Source: Pseudomonas sp. PSB18 (GTDB taxonomy: Bacteria; Pseudomonadota; Gammaproteobacteria; Pseudomonadales; Pseudomonadaceae). From it: a DNA stretch of 64,000 nt. Where the stretch lies: positions 372,001 through 436,000 of the forward strand of contig NZ_NOIN01000002.1 of NCBI RefSeq assembly GCF_014596565.1, written 5' to 3'. The notes under the pieces were generated by a model. That model had not been told where the DNA came from. It ran no database searches and saw only the letters and a program-made list of their open reading frames with translations. Both the position numbers and the translations under genes were made by a program. Shown here piece after piece: positions 1-8,412 of the stretch (its first letter is position 1; the number at the start of each line of letters is the position of its first letter).

Positions 1-996
1 GACCTGGGGTTGCGAGCCTTCATGCCTGAGCCAGGTGAGCAACCAGCGTTGGTTCCAGCAAGCCCGAACATGACTCTTCAACCTCATGAAGTGCCCGCTC
101 ACCAAGACTGGCTGGTTGCTGGTGCCTTCGGCAACGCAGGTGTCTCTTTGCCGACGCTGCAGGGCCCGCAGGGCCGTCTGTCGGCCCTGGGCCAATGTCA
201 GGAAACGCCCTGATGCGTAGGCATAATCCTCGCGATCCAGCTGTGCCACCACTTCGCCAGACGGGTTATGTCGAGCGGCACCCTCCAGGGTCAGGCGAGG
301 CTTTTCGAAATCATGGGCACGCCGGGTGACCCGGCTGGTGGCACCTCGTACCCGAACGGAAAAGGTCCTGATCGTGGGCTCCTCGGCGACCATCGCACCG
401 TCAGGCACGAACGGTGTAGATGGCAGAGTCCTGAACCGGGACTGGTCATCACCCACCACCAGAACATGCTGCTGCGGCCCATGTTCGAAGTGGTAATGCC
501 AACCCTCCTCTTCGCACAGGCGCTGGATAAAGGCCAGATCGCTTTCTTCGTACTGGGTGCAATAGTCCCTGGGCGGATACTCCGTGGGACCCAGTTGAAA
601 ACGAAAGGCATCTTCCAGCAGACCATGCAGCTTGAGCACCTCGGTGATGATCTGGCGAACGGTCTGCCGCTGGAAGATTCGCCGATTGAAAGCCAGGTCG
701 AGACTGCTCAGGCGCGGTACCAGCGTCGCGTGATAATGGGTCAGCCGCTGCCCGGACTCACCCACGGCGAAATCCGCGATTTGTCCGTGGATGCCATTGC
801 CCAGCGTATCGAAAGCCAGGAAGGCGGGACGATGCAGAAACCGTTCAAGCGCCAGGCCGGCATGCTCGCTGACGAGCCTGATCCTGAATTCGAAAGGCCG
901 ACTGATGGCCTCCGTGCCCTCGAAGGCGAGCACACCGAGCTCATCGGGCAGGCTGTCGATCATGAACCTGAACTGGGCTGTGGAGGGAGCGGGCAT
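1..996 (-). CDS. Type VI secretion tip protein VgrG (N-terminal part, cut by window edge)
   Basis: Spike protein at the tip of the type VI secretion Hcp tube. The reading frame is open from an ATG at 996 to base 1 (332 codons), so the gp5-like needle and any C-terminal effector domain lie outside the window. The start reads MPAPSTAQFRFMIDSLPDEL, then a gp27-like domain with EAISRPFEF near residue 32, YEESDLAFIQRLCEEEGWHY near 150 and HDFEKP before residue 240, all typical of the VgrG/Rhs N-terminal family. The next ATG upstream is out of frame and soon meets a stop. The ribosome site is weak. No Hcp, Tss or immunity gene follows on this side, so whether this is an orphan VgrG or the end of a cluster cannot be judged. 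Confidence 0.9.
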   Translation of the reverse strand, partial: MPAPSTAQFRFMIDSLPDELGVLAFEGTEAISRPFEFRIRLVSEHAGLALERFLHRPAFLAFDTLGNGIHGQIADFAVGESGQRLTHYHATLVPRLSSLDLAFNRRIFQRQTVRQIITEVLKLHGLLEDAFRFQLGPTEYPPRDYCTQYEESDLAFIQRLCEEEGWHYHFEHGPQQHVLVVGDDQSRFRTLPSTPFVPDGAMVAEEPTIRTFSVRVRGATSRVTRRAHDFEKPRLTLEGAARHNPSGEVVAQLDREDYAYASGRFLTLAQGRQTALRALQRRQRDTCVAEGTSNQPVLVSGHFMRLKSHVRACWNQRWLLTWLRHEGSQPQV

Positions 997-1178
997 TGGC
1001 GGTCACCGGATGAACGAGAGAGCCCCCATGATCGAAAAATCGACGCGGGCCGTATGCCGCCTCGATCCGAACACCGCATAAGTAAATTCCGCGCTTACCC
1101 CCAGTTCGGTCTGTCAGAAGGTGGATTTGTAGGCTGATACCTACTCGCTCCCACAGGGTTTCAAGCTGCCGCAAAGCT

Positions 1179-1811
1179 TTACACGGCAGCTTTGCGGATC
1201 GTCGCCAGCAGACCCGCCGCGCCAATGAACAACCCGGCGAAGGTCCGGTTCATCCGCCGTTGCTGCTTGGGCGTGCGCAACAGGCGCAGGACTTTGGAGG
1301 CCAGCCCGGTGTAGCCGGCCATGACGATGAGGTCGACGCAAATCATGGTCACGCCCAGGATCAGGTATTGCTTGAGCAGAGGTGCATGGGGGTCGATGAA
1401 CTGCGGCAGCACCGCCAGCATGAACACCAGTGCCTTGGGGTTGCTGATGTTCACCAGGAAGCCACGGAACATCAGCGCCAAGGGCTTGCCGATGGGCCGC
1501 GGGGTGGCGTCGTCACTGATCTCGCCGGGGATGGCTCGCCACTGCTTGATGCCCAGGAACACCAGGTAGGCGACCCCGAACCATTTGATCGCATAGAACG
1601 CCGTGGCTGAGGTGGAGAGGATCGCGCCGACGCCTGCGGCGACAATCACGATCTGCAATGCCAGGCCCAATTGCAGGCCCAGGGCATTCCAGTAGCCACG
1701 CCAGAAACCGTACTGCAGACCGCTGGACATCGATGCGATGGCACCGGCGCCCGGCGAAAGACTGATCACCCAACAAGCGGCGAAAAACGCCAGCCATGTT
1801 TCCAGCACCAT
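1179..1811 (-). CDS. LysE/RhtB family amino-acid exporter
   Basis: Inner-membrane exporter of the LysE/RhtB family, whose members pump out amino acids such as lysine, homoserine or threonine. The 210-residue product has the usual family length and about six hydrophobic segments. The conserved N-terminal SLSPGAGAIASMSSGLQYG motif is near residues 17-35, and the GFLVNISNPKALVFMLAVLP motif is near residue 115. The start has GAGGTG a few bases upstream. It stands alone, about 100 bp from the next minus-strand gene. The substrate cannot be told from sequence. Homoserine/homoserine-lactone efflux is the common label for this neighbourhood but is inference. Confidence 0.88.
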   Translation of the reverse strand: MVLETWLAFFAACWVISLSPGAGAIASMSSGLQYGFWRGYWNALGLQLGLALQIVIVAAGVGAILSTSATAFYAIKWFGVAYLVFLGIKQWRAIPGEISDDATPRPIGKPLALMFRGFLVNISNPKALVFMLAVLPQFIDPHAPLLKQYLILGVTMICVDLIVMAGYTGLASKVLRLLRTPKQQRRMNRTFAGLFIGAAGLLATIRKAAV

Positions 1812-1912
1812 TGCACACCTCGGCCGAGATTCATCTAGACGACTAAGCTAATGCGCCGCCGAGCAACTGACCATCGTTATTTTTCAAAGAACCATGGCGT
1901 ACCGGGGGCTGG

Positions 1913-2494
1913 CTATTCGACGAAACCACCCACCGGAAAAGCCTCGCTGCCGCGCCAACGCCGGACCGAACGCTGGAAGAACAGGCTGTTGGGCACTTGC
2001 ACCATGGAACTGCCGGTGCCGAGTTCCTCGGGCTCGATCAAGGTGGTGTAAAGCAGGTTGATCGCGACCACGCGCCCCTTGATGCCGGGCTTGTCGGTCG
2101 CCTCTACCAGCTCGACCACATCGCCCAGGCGGAATGGCCCGACGGTGTAGATCAGGACGGCGCACAGCAGGTTCGACAACACGCTCCAGATGGCGAAAAA
2201 GGCCACGGCCGCCACCGCGACAAAGCCTGAAATCGCAGTCCACAATACCGTGGCCGACACCCCCAGGCGCTCGAGCACCACCAGCACCGCGCTGCCCATG
2301 ATCAGCCAGCGCAGCACGCCCCGCAGGACAATCAGCAGGTGGGGCGGAAACGGGTAGCGCTCGCCGAGTCCTGTGAGCGCACGCGCCACGACACGCTGCA
2401 TCACATAACCGACCAGCAGGATCAGCAGGACTTGCACACCGAGCCAGAGCGGCTCGATCCACATGACCGGGATGGGCAAGGTCAACGCTTCCAT
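1913..2494 (-). CDS. Small MscS-type mechanosensitive channel protein
   Basis: Predicted small-conductance mechanosensitive channel of the inner membrane, 193 residues. There are hydrophobic segments near residues 11-32, 55-75 and 82-110. The last has the small-residue-rich pore helix of MscS, followed by the hallmark FFAIWSVLSNLLCAVLIYTV and PFRLGDVVEL. The beta domain is short and the large C-terminal vestibule of E. coli MscS is missing. I chose the ATG at 2494 rather than a longer in-frame start at 2554, because it overlaps the stop of the upstream ABC-F gene as TGATG and begins directly with MEALTLPIPV. The overlap implies translational coupling to that gene. Confidence 0.82.
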   Translation of the reverse strand: MEALTLPIPVMWIEPLWLGVQVLLILLVGYVMQRVVARALTGLGERYPFPPHLLIVLRGVLRWLIMGSAVLVVLERLGVSATVLWTAISGFVAVAAVAFFAIWSVLSNLLCAVLIYTVGPFRLGDVVELVEATDKPGIKGRVVAINLLYTTLIEPEELGTGSSMVQVPNSLFFQRSVRRWRGSEAFPVGGFVE

Positions 2495-4404
2495 CAGGAC
2501 AGCGCCTCCAGCTCCGCTTGCAGGGTTTCCAGCAACTCCAGGGCCTGCATCCACGCCTCCTCAAGCTCCGCTTCTCGAACCTTCAACCGGGCCTGTTCGG
2601 CCAACAGATCGCGCAGTTCATCCTTGCGCGCTGCCTCGTAGAGACCACTGTCCCCGAGGCTGGTTTCGATTTCATGCAGTTTTTCATGCAGCTTGCCCAA
2701 CTCGGATTCGAGCTTGTCGGCCTCACGCTTGTGCGGCGCCAGCTGCTGACGCAGGGCCGCGGCGGCTTGACGCTGGGCTTTCTTGTCGGTCTTGTCCGGG
2801 TTCACTGATGCAGTACTGACCGGCGCATTGCGCTGGCGGTACTCCACCAGCCAACGGGCATAGTCTTCGAGGTCGCCGTCGAACTCCTCGACCTTGCCGT
2901 CGGCCACCAGGAAGAAATTGTCCGTGGTGCTCTTGAGCAGATGCCGATCGTGAGACACCACCAGCACCGCACCACTGAACTCCTGCAAGGCCATGGTCAG
3001 GGCCAGACGCATCTCCAGGTCCAGGTGGTTGGTCGGTTCGTCGAGCAAGAGCAGGTTCGGCCTTTCCCACGCGATCAAGGCCAGCGCCAGGCGCGCCTTC
3101 TCGCCGCCGGAGAAATTCAGCACCGGCTCGTCGATGCGCGCGCCACGGAAGTCGAAACCGCCGAGGAAGTCACGCAAGGTCTGTTCGCGTTCGGTCGGCG
3201 CCAGGCGCTGCAAGTGCAACAACGGGCTGGCCTTGGCATCGAGGGAGTCCAGCTGGTGCTGGGCGAAGTAGCCGACCACAGTGTTCTCGCCGCGGGTCAG
3301 GCGCCCGGCCAGGGGCTGGAGTTCACCGGAGAGGTTCTTGATGAGGGTCGATTTACCGGCACCGTTGGGTCCCAGCAGACCGATCCGCGCACCGGGCGTC
3401 AGCTGCAGCTTGACCTTCTCCAGTACGGTCTTGTCGCCATAACCCAGTCGCGCGTCGGACAGGTCGATCAACGGGCTGGAGATCTTGGTCGACTCGCGGA
3501 AGACGAAATCGAACGGCGAATCGACGTGGGCCGCGGACAACTCCTCCATCCGCTCCAGCGCCTTGATCCGGCTCTGGGCCTGACGGGCCTTGGTGGCCTG
3601 GGCCTTGAAGCGGGCGATGTAGCTTTCCATGTGCGCACGTTGCGCCTGCTGCTTCTCGTAGGCCTGCTGTTGCTGGGCCAGGCGCTCGGCACGGGCGCGT
3701 TCGAAAGCCGTGTAGCCGCCGCGATACAGGACGAGCTTGCGCTGATCGACGTGGGCCACATGGTCCACCACCGCGTCGAGAAAATCACGGTCGTGGGAAA
3801 TCAGCAGCAGCGTACCCGGGTAGCTCTTGAGCCAGTCCTCGAGCCAGATGATGGCGTCGAGGTCCAAGTGGTTGGTCGGCTCGTCGAGCAACAGCAGGTC
3901 CGAGGGACACATCAAGGCCTGGGCCAGGTTCAGCCGCATCCGCCAGCCGCCGGAGAAATCCCCGACCTGGCGGTCCATCTGTTCATTGGTAAACCCCAGC
4001 CCGGCGAGCAATTTGCGAGCGCGGGCATCGGCGGTATAGCCGTCGGCGCTGTCGAGCTCCGAATGCAACCGGGCCAGGGCGGCGCCGTCATGAGCCGCTT
4101 CGGCGACAGCCAGATCGCGCTGAACCTGACGCAGGCGTATATCGCCGTCGAGCACGTAGTCCACAGCCAGGCGTTCGAGGGTATCGACCTCCTGGCGCAT
4201 GTGGGCGATACGCCAGTCAGCGGGCAGCGAGCAATCACCGGAGTCCGGATGAAGCTCGCCGCGCAACAAGGCGAACAGGCTCGATTTGCCAGCGCCGTTG
4301 GCACCGATGAGGCCAGCTTTGTGACCGGCGTGCAGGGTCAGCTCGGCGTCTTCTAGCAGACGTTGCGGGCCACGTTGTAAAGTCAGGTTCTGAAGTCGGA
4401 TCAT
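2494..4404 (-). CDS. yheS: ABC-F family ATPase, YheS type
   Basis: Cytosolic soluble ATPase of the ABC-F family. Members bind the ribosomal E site and relieve stalling. The 636-residue length matches E. coli YheS. The first ABC domain has GANGAGKSS near residue 36, FSGGWRMRLNLAQAL and LLLLDEPTNHLD. A charged linker rich in Arg, Gln and Lys follows. The second domain has GPNGAGKST near residue 345, FSGGEKARLALAL and a second LLLLDEPTNHLD. A Glu/Lys-rich C-terminal coiled coil starts near residue 560. I placed the start at MIRLQNLTLQ (4404). The open frame extends to 4665, but that part is low-complexity and overlaps the divergent TIGR02444 gene. No membrane domain is encoded nearby, consistent with ABC-F rather than a transporter. 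Confidence 0.92.
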   Translation of the reverse strand: MIRLQNLTLQRGPQRLLEDAELTLHAGHKAGLIGANGAGKSSLFALLRGELHPDSGDCSLPADWRIAHMRQEVDTLERLAVDYVLDGDIRLRQVQRDLAVAEAAHDGAALARLHSELDSADGYTADARARKLLAGLGFTNEQMDRQVGDFSGGWRMRLNLAQALMCPSDLLLLDEPTNHLDLDAIIWLEDWLKSYPGTLLLISHDRDFLDAVVDHVAHVDQRKLVLYRGGYTAFERARAERLAQQQQAYEKQQAQRAHMESYIARFKAQATKARQAQSRIKALERMEELSAAHVDSPFDFVFRESTKISSPLIDLSDARLGYGDKTVLEKVKLQLTPGARIGLLGPNGAGKSTLIKNLSGELQPLAGRLTRGENTVVGYFAQHQLDSLDAKASPLLHLQRLAPTEREQTLRDFLGGFDFRGARIDEPVLNFSGGEKARLALALIAWERPNLLLLDEPTNHLDLEMRLALTMALQEFSGAVLVVSHDRHLLKSTTDNFFLVADGKVEEFDGDLEDYARWLVEYRQRNAPVSTASVNPDKTDKKAQRQAAAALRQQLAPHKREADKLESELGKLHEKLHEIETSLGDSGLYEAARKDELRDLLAEQARLKVREAELEEAWMQALELLETLQAELEALS

Positions 4405-4454
4405 AATGGCGGCGGAGTCTACCAGCTTCGCTCGCAACTGGCGCGAGTAGCACG

Positions 4455-4919
4455 ATGTCCTCTGACCTGTGGAATTTCTCCCTCGACCTCTATGCCCGGC
4501 CCGGCGTGGAGCAGAGCTGCCTGGCATTGCAGGAGGCCGGCGCAAGCGTCTGCCTGCTGCTTTGCGGCCTGTGGCTGGAACAGCGCGGTGTGGCGTGCGA
4601 TGAACAAAGGCTGCAACAACTTCAGCGGCTGGCGGAGCCTTGGGATAAACAGGTGGTCCAGCCACTGCGGACGCTTCGCACCCAATGGAAAGCGGATGCC
4701 GTTCAAGACCCGGACCTCACGCACTTGCGCGAGCAGGTCAAGAAACTGGAGCTGGAAGCCGAACGGTGTTTGTTGGAGCGACTGGAGGCCGTGGCTGCAG
4801 ATTGGCCCGAGGGCCAACAGAACGATTCAGCGCGATGGCTGCAAGGGCTGGCGGCGAGTGCCGAACCAGCGAACCACGACGCGCTGCATCAGCTGCGCGT
4901 CGCGGTCTCCAGCACTTAG
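4455..4919 (+). CDS. TIGR02444 family protein
   Basis: Small cytosolic protein of 154 residues of unknown function, conserved in pseudomonads at this place beside the ABC-F gene. It begins with SSDLWNFSLDLYARPGVEQ and contains Leu/Glu-rich helices, including a hydrophobic stretch CLLLCGLWLEQRGVAC near residues 33-48. It is divergent from the ABC-F gene with only about 50 bp between starts, so the two probably share a promoter region. Its stop overlaps the stop of algP by four bases in convergent orientation. I know no experimental role for this family. Confidence 0.85.
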   Translation: MSSDLWNFSLDLYARPGVEQSCLALQEAGASVCLLLCGLWLEQRGVACDEQRLQQLQRLAEPWDKQVVQPLRTLRTQWKADAVQDPDLTHLREQVKKLELEAERCLLERLEAVAADWPEGQQNDSARWLQGLAASAEPANHDALHQLRVAVSST

Positions 4920-6091
4920 GAAGCGCTGGTTGGGGTGCTGGTGCTCGGCGCAACGGAAGCGGATGGGCTGACCGTCGAAGCCGGAGTGCTGGCGGCTGGC
5001 GCAGGGGTCGCTGTCGAGGCCGACGATGCAGGCTTGGCGGCTGGCGCAGTCGCGGGTTTTGCAGCGGCTGGCTTTTTCACAGCGGGTTTGGCGGCTGGCT
5101 TGGCAGCGGGTTTGGCTGCAGCAGGTTTCGCTGCCGGTTTTGCAGCAGCAGGTTTTGCAGCGGCTGGCTTGGCGGCAGCTGGCTTGGCGGCGGATTTGGC
5201 CGCAGCCGGTTTGGCAGCCGGTTTAGCTGCAGCCTTGGCAGGCGCTTTGGCAGCGGCTGGCTTGGCAGCTACAGCAGGTTTGGCGGCAGCGGTTTTCGCC
5301 GCTGCAGGCTTGGCAGCAGCCGTTTTTGTCGCCGCTGGTTTGGCAGCTGGCTTCGCCGCGACAGCTTTTGCAGGGGCTTTGGCAGCGGGCTTAGCAGCCG
5401 CTGTTTTCGCCGCGGCGGGTTTGGCGGCGGCTTTTTTGGCGGCCGGTTTCACAGCAGCTTTCGCAGCAGGCTTGGCGGCCGCTGTTTTTGCAACTGGCTT
5501 GGCGGCAGCTTTGACAGCCGGTTTTTTAGCCGCTGGTTTAGCAGCGCTGGCAGCGACCGATTTAGCCGCAGGCTTGCTCGCCGCTTTGGCCGGTGCTTTC
5601 GCGGCAGGCTTGGCAGTTGCCTTGGCCGGTGCTTTTGCCACAACGGGTTTAGCTACCGGTTTCTTGGCCGATACAGCGGCAGGCTTGGCAGCACGAAGCG
5701 TCAGCGCCTTGCCGGCCGCCTCTTGCACGCGACCCACACCCTGGGCCAGCTTCAGGCTCTCCTGGGCATCACGCTTGAGTTGCAGAATGTAGGCGCGGGT
5801 TTCGGACTGACGATCCTTCAACGCATCGAGCAGGTCTTCGAGTTCTTTCACGACGTCCTTGGCCTTGGCTTGTGCCTTGGCCTTGCCGGCGGTGGCTGCG
5901 TCTTGCAGTTTGGTGCGCGACTTGTGCAGTTTTTCCTGCGCCTTGCCGCGTTGTTTTTCCAGTTTGGCGAGCAGTTTTTCAGCATCAGCCAGGGCTTGGG
6001 AGCAGGCGTTTTCCAAATGCTCGAGCAAGGCGCCCGAGAGTTGTTGGAGCAAGTGCAACGGAGTGTTTACAGGCTTCTTGGGGGCCGACAT
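4916..6091 (-). CDS. algP: AlgP, histone H1-like regulator with Lys-Pro-Ala repeats
   Basis: Histone H1-like DNA-associated protein first described as an alginate regulator in P. aeruginosa. Residues 1-125 are a helical coiled-coil-like domain (LLQQLSGALLEHLENACSQA, KLLAKLEKQRGKAQEKLHKS). Residues 126-355 are almost pure Ala, Lys and Pro built from the tetrapeptide KPAA and its variants. The last 35 residues are Ser/Thr/Pro/Ala-rich. The DNA repeats are degenerate 12-mers, so repeat number is likely to vary between strains by slippage. The gene faces a FKBP gene across about 190 bp of divergent intergenic DNA. The opposite strand also carries long open frames, an artefact of the repeat composition. 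Confidence 0.93.
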   Translation of the reverse strand: MSAPKKPVNTPLHLLQQLSGALLEHLENACSQALADAEKLLAKLEKQRGKAQEKLHKSRTKLQDAATAGKAKAQAKAKDVVKELEDLLDALKDRQSETRAYILQLKRDAQESLKLAQGVGRVQEAAGKALTLRAAKPAAVSAKKPVAKPVVAKAPAKATAKPAAKAPAKAASKPAAKSVAASAAKPAAKKPAVKAAAKPVAKTAAAKPAAKAAVKPAAKKAAAKPAAAKTAAAKPAAKAPAKAVAAKPAAKPAATKTAAAKPAAAKTAAAKPAVAAKPAAAKAPAKAAAKPAAKPAAAKSAAKPAAAKPAAAKPAAAKPAAKPAAAKPAAKPAAKPAVKKPAAAKPATAPAAKPASSASTATPAPAASTPASTVSPSASVAPSTSTPTSAS

Positions 6092-6282
6092 GGTTTACCT
6101 CCTGACTGACGTGAGTGCGGCTCATACTAGACCTCTGCTGCAACCGCCGCTAGGGCATGTTGACAGTACACAAGACGTTGCGTTGCAAGAGACAAAAAAT
6201 CTTCTGCGCCATTGCCGGAGCAATCTCACTTCACAGCAATCGGCGCTGGCATAATTCCTCCATTCGAGCCCGGAGAGCACAC

Positions 6283-6948
6283 ATGTCGCGTCACCTGTTT
6301 TTCCTCCTGTGCGTGGTTTGCTCCATGGTCCAGGCCGTTGAAAAAACCAGCGCAAACGATGCCCACGACCTGGCCTACAGCCTGGGCGCGAGCCTGGGTG
6401 AACGCCTGCGCCAGGACGTGCCCGACCTGCAGATCCAGGCGTTGGTGGAAGGTCTGCAACAGGCCTACCTGGGCAAGCCACTGGCGCTCAAGGATGAACG
6501 CATCGAGCAGATCCTGGCCAAGCATCAGGCACAACTGACTGCGCAATCGACGCCCCCACAGATTGAAGTGGCACTGAAGACGGAGCAGAAATTTCTCAAC
6601 GAGGAAAGAAACCGGCCAGGTGTAAAACAGTTGGAAGACGGCATCCTGCTGACTGAACTCAAACCAGGCCATGGCACGAAAGCCGGTCCCCACGGCAAGG
6701 TCCAGGTGCTGTATACCGGTCGACTGCCCGATGGCACCGTGTTCGACTCCAACCACCAGGCGCAGTGGTTCAGTCTCGACAGCGTGATTGATGGCTGGCG
6801 CAGCGCGTTACCGCAGATGCCCGTAGGCGCGAAATGGCGACTGGTGATTCCTTCGACCCAGGCCTACGGTGCCGAAGGTGCCGGGGATGTGATTCCACCC
6901 TTCACCCCGCTGGTGTTCGAGATCGAGTTGCTGGGTGCGACGAGCTGA
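6283..6948 (+). CDS. FKBP-type peptidyl-prolyl cis-trans isomerase
   Basis: Secreted proline isomerase acting in the periplasm, 221 residues. It starts with a signal peptide (MSRHLFFLLCVVCSMVQAV), then an FKBP_N dimerisation region (HDLAYSLGASLGERLRQDVP, residues 27-100). The catalytic FKBP domain has VQVLYTGRLPDGTVFDS, VIDGWRSALPQMPVGAKW, IPSTQAYG and FEIELLG. This is the layout of Mip/FkpA-type proteins. The ATG at 6283 has GGAGAG upstream and exposes the signal peptide, whereas the open frame begins earlier at 6157. A strong bidirectional terminator follows. Confidence 0.92.
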   Translation: MSRHLFFLLCVVCSMVQAVEKTSANDAHDLAYSLGASLGERLRQDVPDLQIQALVEGLQQAYLGKPLALKDERIEQILAKHQAQLTAQSTPPQIEVALKTEQKFLNEERNRPGVKQLEDGILLTELKPGHGTKAGPHGKVQVLYTGRLPDGTVFDSNHQAQWFSLDSVIDGWRSALPQMPVGAKWRLVIPSTQAYGAEGAGDVIPPFTPLVFEIELLGATS

Positions 6949-6961
6949 TATTGCCCCAACG

Positions 6962-6994
6962 AAAAACGGTGCGCAGTGCGCACCGTTTTTTTTT
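6962..6994. terminator. Bidirectional intrinsic terminator between FKBP gene and rsd
   Basis: A 13-bp perfect stem (6962-6974 paired with 6978-6990, core ACGGTGCGC) has a three-base loop, a T run on the plus strand and an A run on the other side. It therefore works in both directions and separates the convergent FKBP and rsd genes. Confidence 0.9.
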
Positions 6995-7006
6995 GCAGCA
7001 GAACCG

Positions 7007-7465
7007 TCAGGCCTGGACCGCAGCCTCTTCCTTATGGGCGTTGTGCAGCACTTCGATCAGACAGTCCTCCAGCTCGAACCGCTCGTGCAGCAGGCCACCC
7101 AGTTCCTTGAATTTTTCCGCTACGCATTTGCCTTCATCACACAGGTCATTGAACGCCAGCAGTTTTTCGGTGATGACGTCGATGCGCGGGTAGATCTGTT
7201 CGGCGAGCTCCAGGCCACGCTTGTCGTTGAAGGCCTTGGCCTCGCCGGTGAGCTGCTCGTAGATCTCGAAATGCCCGGCAGAGACGTAGTCCACCAGCAC
7301 ACCGCAGAATTCCTGCAACGGCTTACGGCTTTCACCCAACGCTTCAGGTTTATCACCGAGAGCATCATAGGCCCGAACCAGTTCGTGACGCTCCTGCAAC
7401 CAGCGGTCGATCAGCAGATGCACCCCACCCCAACGTTCCTGAGCATTCTGACAACTTTCGAGCAT
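7007..7465 (-). CDS. rsd: Anti-sigma-70 factor Rsd/AlgQ
   Basis: Cytosolic regulator that binds domain 4 of the housekeeping sigma factor and shifts RNA polymerase toward alternative sigma factors. In P. aeruginosa the same protein is called AlgQ and affects alginate and virulence genes. The 152-residue product is fully helical. It contains [19 protein letters not shown] near residue 12, [20 protein letters not shown] near 50-70 and [15 protein letters not shown] near 92, in line with the Rsd/AlgQ family (about 155-160 residues). It follows dsbB on the same strand after a 175-bp gap that contains a 9-bp stem-loop, so it may have its own promoter. Confidence 0.93.
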   Translation of the reverse strand: MLESCQNAQERWGGVHLLIDRWLQERHELVRAYDALGDKPEALGESRKPLQEFCGVLVDYVSAGHFEIYEQLTGEAKAFNDKRGLELAEQIYPRIDVITEKLLAFNDLCDEGKCVAEKFKELGGLLHERFELEDCLIEVLHNAHKEEAAVQA

Positions 7466-7640
7466 GGCGATTTCTTCCCTTGTGAGTCATGCCCCTCGCA
7501 GCCTGCATACACCTTGATGATTCATGGCAAGCCGGACACAACATGATCGAGCGGCATAATTCCAATGATACGTGCGGGCCAGATTATGCCCGCACGACAG
7601 CCGCTTCAAGGTACGCAGGCGACAAAGTTCATACAAGTGT

Positions 7641-8171
7641 TTAATCCGCTACCCGGACGAATTGCGACGTCTTGTCGCCCAGCGGTCGGATCAGAGCGTT
7701 CCAGACAAGGCGAAGCAGCAGGTAGGTCATCGCAATGGATACGGCGAGAAAAAACAGCAGGCTCCATTCGGGGATGCTCAGGTCGAACAATGTCCAGGTG
7801 ACGCCAGCACAATCGACCACGCCGTCGAGGACACGCTGCATGGCGCTCCACCATGAGCCCACGCCCTTCATTTGAGCCAGGCAATCGGGCGAATGGCTTT
7901 GCAATAGAACCTGACGCCATGCCAGCGCCAGTCCTCCCGATACGAAAACCAGTCCCGCCATCCCGTAGAGGATGCTGCCCTTTCGCCCTGGGCCATGCAT
8001 GCAGGCCGCGAGACCGTTCACCAGGAACAGCACCAGACACAAACGCTGCAAGACACACAGGCTGCAAGGCGTCAGACCGACTGCGTACTCCAGATAACTG
8101 GCGATGCCCAAAGCCAGGGCCGCGGCGGCGGAAGCCATGAAAAACAAGAAGCGAGAGCAAGCCAAAGACAT
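7641..8171 (-). CDS. dsbB: Disulfide bond formation protein B
   Basis: Inner-membrane quinone reductase that reoxidises periplasmic DsbA. The 176-residue product has four transmembrane segments and both essential cysteine pairs: the redox CSLC at residues 36-39 in the first periplasmic loop and Cys97/Cys121 in the second. In P. aeruginosa the gene at this place is called dsbH/dsbB1. It lies between hemY and rsd on the same strand, 241 bp from the start of the heme block. Pseudomonads usually carry two DsbB paralogues, so another copy is likely outside the window. Confidence 0.93.
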   Translation of the reverse strand: MSLACSRFLFFMASAAAALALGIASYLEYAVGLTPCSLCVLQRLCLVLFLVNGLAACMHGPGRKGSILYGMAGLVFVSGGLALAWRQVLLQSHSPDCLAQMKGVGSWWSAMQRVLDGVVDCAGVTWTLFDLSIPEWSLLFFLAVSIAMTYLLLRLVWNALIRPLGDKTSQFVRVAD

Positions 8172-8412
8172 GGCGGTTCCGTAACAGAAGAGACAAGCAG
8201 GTACGGTAGAGGAAAGCCCTCGGGCCTTTCAAGGCAGGCCCGCGCAGACACTTCACCAAGGGTGTAGGGAATTCCCGACAGAGACGAGGGGATTCAGCGC
8301 AATCCCCTGTAGGACTTTCCCGAATACGTCATTTGGACCTTGAATCGGGCAGCGATCGGCGACCGTCCTCTTGGCAAAACCCACTCGAACCACAGGGTTT
8401 CATCAGTATTCC
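8172..8412. other. Intergenic region dsbB-hemY with a stem-loop
   Basis: No coding sequence is convincing in these 241 bases. They contain a perfect 8-bp inverted repeat AGGGGATT/AATCCCCT (8287-8294 and 8301-8308, loop of six). There is no T run beyond it on either strand, so it is more likely a leader or regulatory hairpin for dsbB than a terminator for hemY. Confidence 0.4.

Noticed and set aside
2941..4356. 471-codon plus-strand frame
   Set aside because: Antisense to the ABC-F gene. It has no family motif and is a by-product of high GC.
4685..6109. Long plus-strand frames of 474 and 285 codons opposite algP
   Set aside because: They are Gly/Arg/Phe- or Ala/Gly-rich translations of the KPAA repeat read backwards, with no start signal or domain.
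7571..7596. 9-bp stem-loop CGTGCGGGC/GCCCGCACG between dsbB and rsd as a terminator
   Set aside because: No T run on either strand, so I do not call it a terminator. It may be a leader hairpin.
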